From: Vulcanimicrobiota bacterium
GTDB taxonomy: Bacteria > Vulcanimicrobiota > Xenobia > Xenobiales > JADMJV01
DNA length: 64,000 nucleotides
Assembly (NCBI GenBank): GCA_019637395.1
Contig: JAHBVR010000013.1
Location: 1-64,000, forward strand
Direction of reading: 5' to 3'
Position numbers and translations under genes: made by a program. Shown in pieces: positions 63,565-64,000 of this stretch. Each line of letters starts with the position of its first letter. Within the stretch, counting starts at the first letter, position 1. The notes under the pieces were generated by a model that was not told the DNA's origin, did no database searches, and saw only the letters and a program-made list of their open reading frames with translations.

Positions 63565-64000
63565 GTGGGGCGCTGGGCCTGGCTCAAGAAACTGGGCTGT
63601 TTTCTCGGTCTGCTGCTGCTGGCCGGCTCTCTGGCCGCGGGAGGAATGCTCGGCTATACGGTCCATCAGCAAATCGCCAAAGAGGGCGGCGGTGTGGGTG
63701 ACACCTGGCGCTTTATCACGGATCCGCAGGCCTATGTATTTGGGAAACGCAAGCGCCTCAACATTCTCTGCCTGGGCGTCGACTACAACCACGATTCCAA
63801 GGGAATTCAATACAGCAAGGGGGCGCGTAGCGACACCATCATCGTGCTCAGTCTGCAGGCGGACAACCATAAAGTAACCGCTCTTTCCATTCCGCGCGAT
63901 CTGCGCGTGCGGGTAACCGAATTGGGAGCCCAAGACAAGATCAATTCCGCCTTTTCACTCGGCGGCGCCAGGCGCTCGCGCCAGGTCGTTTCGTGGTTTT
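63565..64000 (+). CDS. LytR-CpsA-Psr (LCP) family protein, 3' end cut by window
   Basis: Partial: about 145 residues are present. A short cytoplasmic start (GRWAWLKKLG), one membrane helix (CFLGLLLLAGSLAAGGMLGY), then the LCP domain start with LNILCLGVDYN, RSDTIIVLSLQ and VTALSIPRDLRVRV, where the conserved Asp/Arg residues bind polyprenyl-pyrophosphate. Family members attach glycopolymers to the cell wall. Start uncertain: GTG at 63565 (AAGG 9 nt upstream) or TTG at 63529, which adds 12 residues. Confidence 0.88.
   Translation, partial: MGRWAWLKKLGCFLGLLLLAGSLAAGGMLGYTVHQQIAKEGGGVGDTWRFITDPQAYVFGKRKRLNILCLGVDYNHDSKGIQYSKGARSDTIIVLSLQADNHKVTALSIPRDLRVRVTELGAQDKINSAFSLGGARRSRQVVSWF

Noticed and set aside
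1-64000. CRISPR arrays, insertion sequences, prophage genes, rRNA genes, replication origin (DnaA boxes)
   Set aside because: Looked for on both strands; nothing convincing found apart from the Rpn remnant and the 48-bp palindrome.

Overview
The window is about 60% GC, densely packed and chromosomal, with no phage, insertion sequence, plasmid gene or CRISPR array. It suggests an uncultured diderm bacterium. It has signal-peptide outer-membrane barrel proteins alongside a LytR-CpsA-Psr protein and a SufU-type iron-sulfur scaffold, plus many two-component proteins, Ser/Thr kinases and type IV pilus/type II secretion parts. Its EF-G is of the spirochaete/planctomycete/mitochondrial (spdEFG1) type. 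This mix fits poorly described lineages such as Eremiobacterota/Xenobia-like or other deep diderm groups better than a model phylum, but the sequence alone does not settle the taxon.

Layout. 0-5 kb: sufS-sufU, an ammonium transporter and a lethal-factor-like metalloprotease. 4.2-6.1 kb: a membrane protein coupled to a Ser/Thr kinase. 6.1-11.3 kb: a minus-strand metal-handling group (NicO-type permease with a His-rich loop, a DUF4331 protein split into two genes, an outer-membrane barrel and a DUF4198 protein), interrupted by one plus-strand DUF4262 gene. 11.3-18 kb: a subtilase, two MFS transporters and a rearranged PEP-synthase/dikinase-like protein. 18-26.4 kb: a membrane histidine kinase, two FAD oxidoreductases, a Uma2 nuclease, an exported hydrolase, an exported unknown and a phytochelatin-synthase-like protein. 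26.4-29.4 kb: two tandem paralogous receiver proteins and a hybrid kinase. 29.4-31 kb: two glycine-zipper proteins flanking a DJ-1/PfpI protein.

31.2-32.23 kb is the most unusual part: about 1 kb without a credible protein gene, with a TTGACA promoter at its start, an intrinsic terminator at its end, and many hairpins that recur as diverged copies with compensatory base changes. I read it as a large structured non-coding RNA of a class I do not recognise.

32.9-42.7 kb is a ten-gene, almost fully overlapping plus-strand operon joining signalling (receiver-SpoIIE phosphatase, histidine kinase, hybrid kinase with Hpt, pseudo-receiver) to type IV pilus/type II secretion genes (three pseudopilin-like proteins, PilB, PilC, PilM). 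42.8-49 kb: an esterase, a DUF3060 lipoprotein, a YihY protein, an FHA-GGDEF-PilZ-PilZ protein, a second Ser/Thr kinase and a protein with a GDPH self-cleavage motif (MIIA/DUF1521 type). 49.2-51.4 kb: an OmpR-type regulator and its kinase; 11-bp direct repeats lie before both this pair and the MIIA gene. 51.4-58.7 kb: a membrane protein, a broken Rpn gene, a glycerophosphodiesterase, tRNA-Pro(CGG), MAPEG, GNAT, CopD/HemJ-like and histone-deacetylase-like genes, and two von Willebrand A proteins, one carrying a 48-bp in-frame palindromic insertion. 58.8-61 kb: fusA with two terminators. 61.3-64 kb: an unknown gene, two coupled glutathione-S-transferase-like genes and the start of an LCP gene.

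Several unrelated genes have a TANNNT element 6-8 nt before the start codon and little or no Shine-Dalgarno sequence, suggesting leaderless transcription. The only gene-free stretch above 300 bases is the non-coding RNA locus with its upstream flank (30,979-32,214). In the 230-base gap at 61,045-61,274 I see no clear feature.
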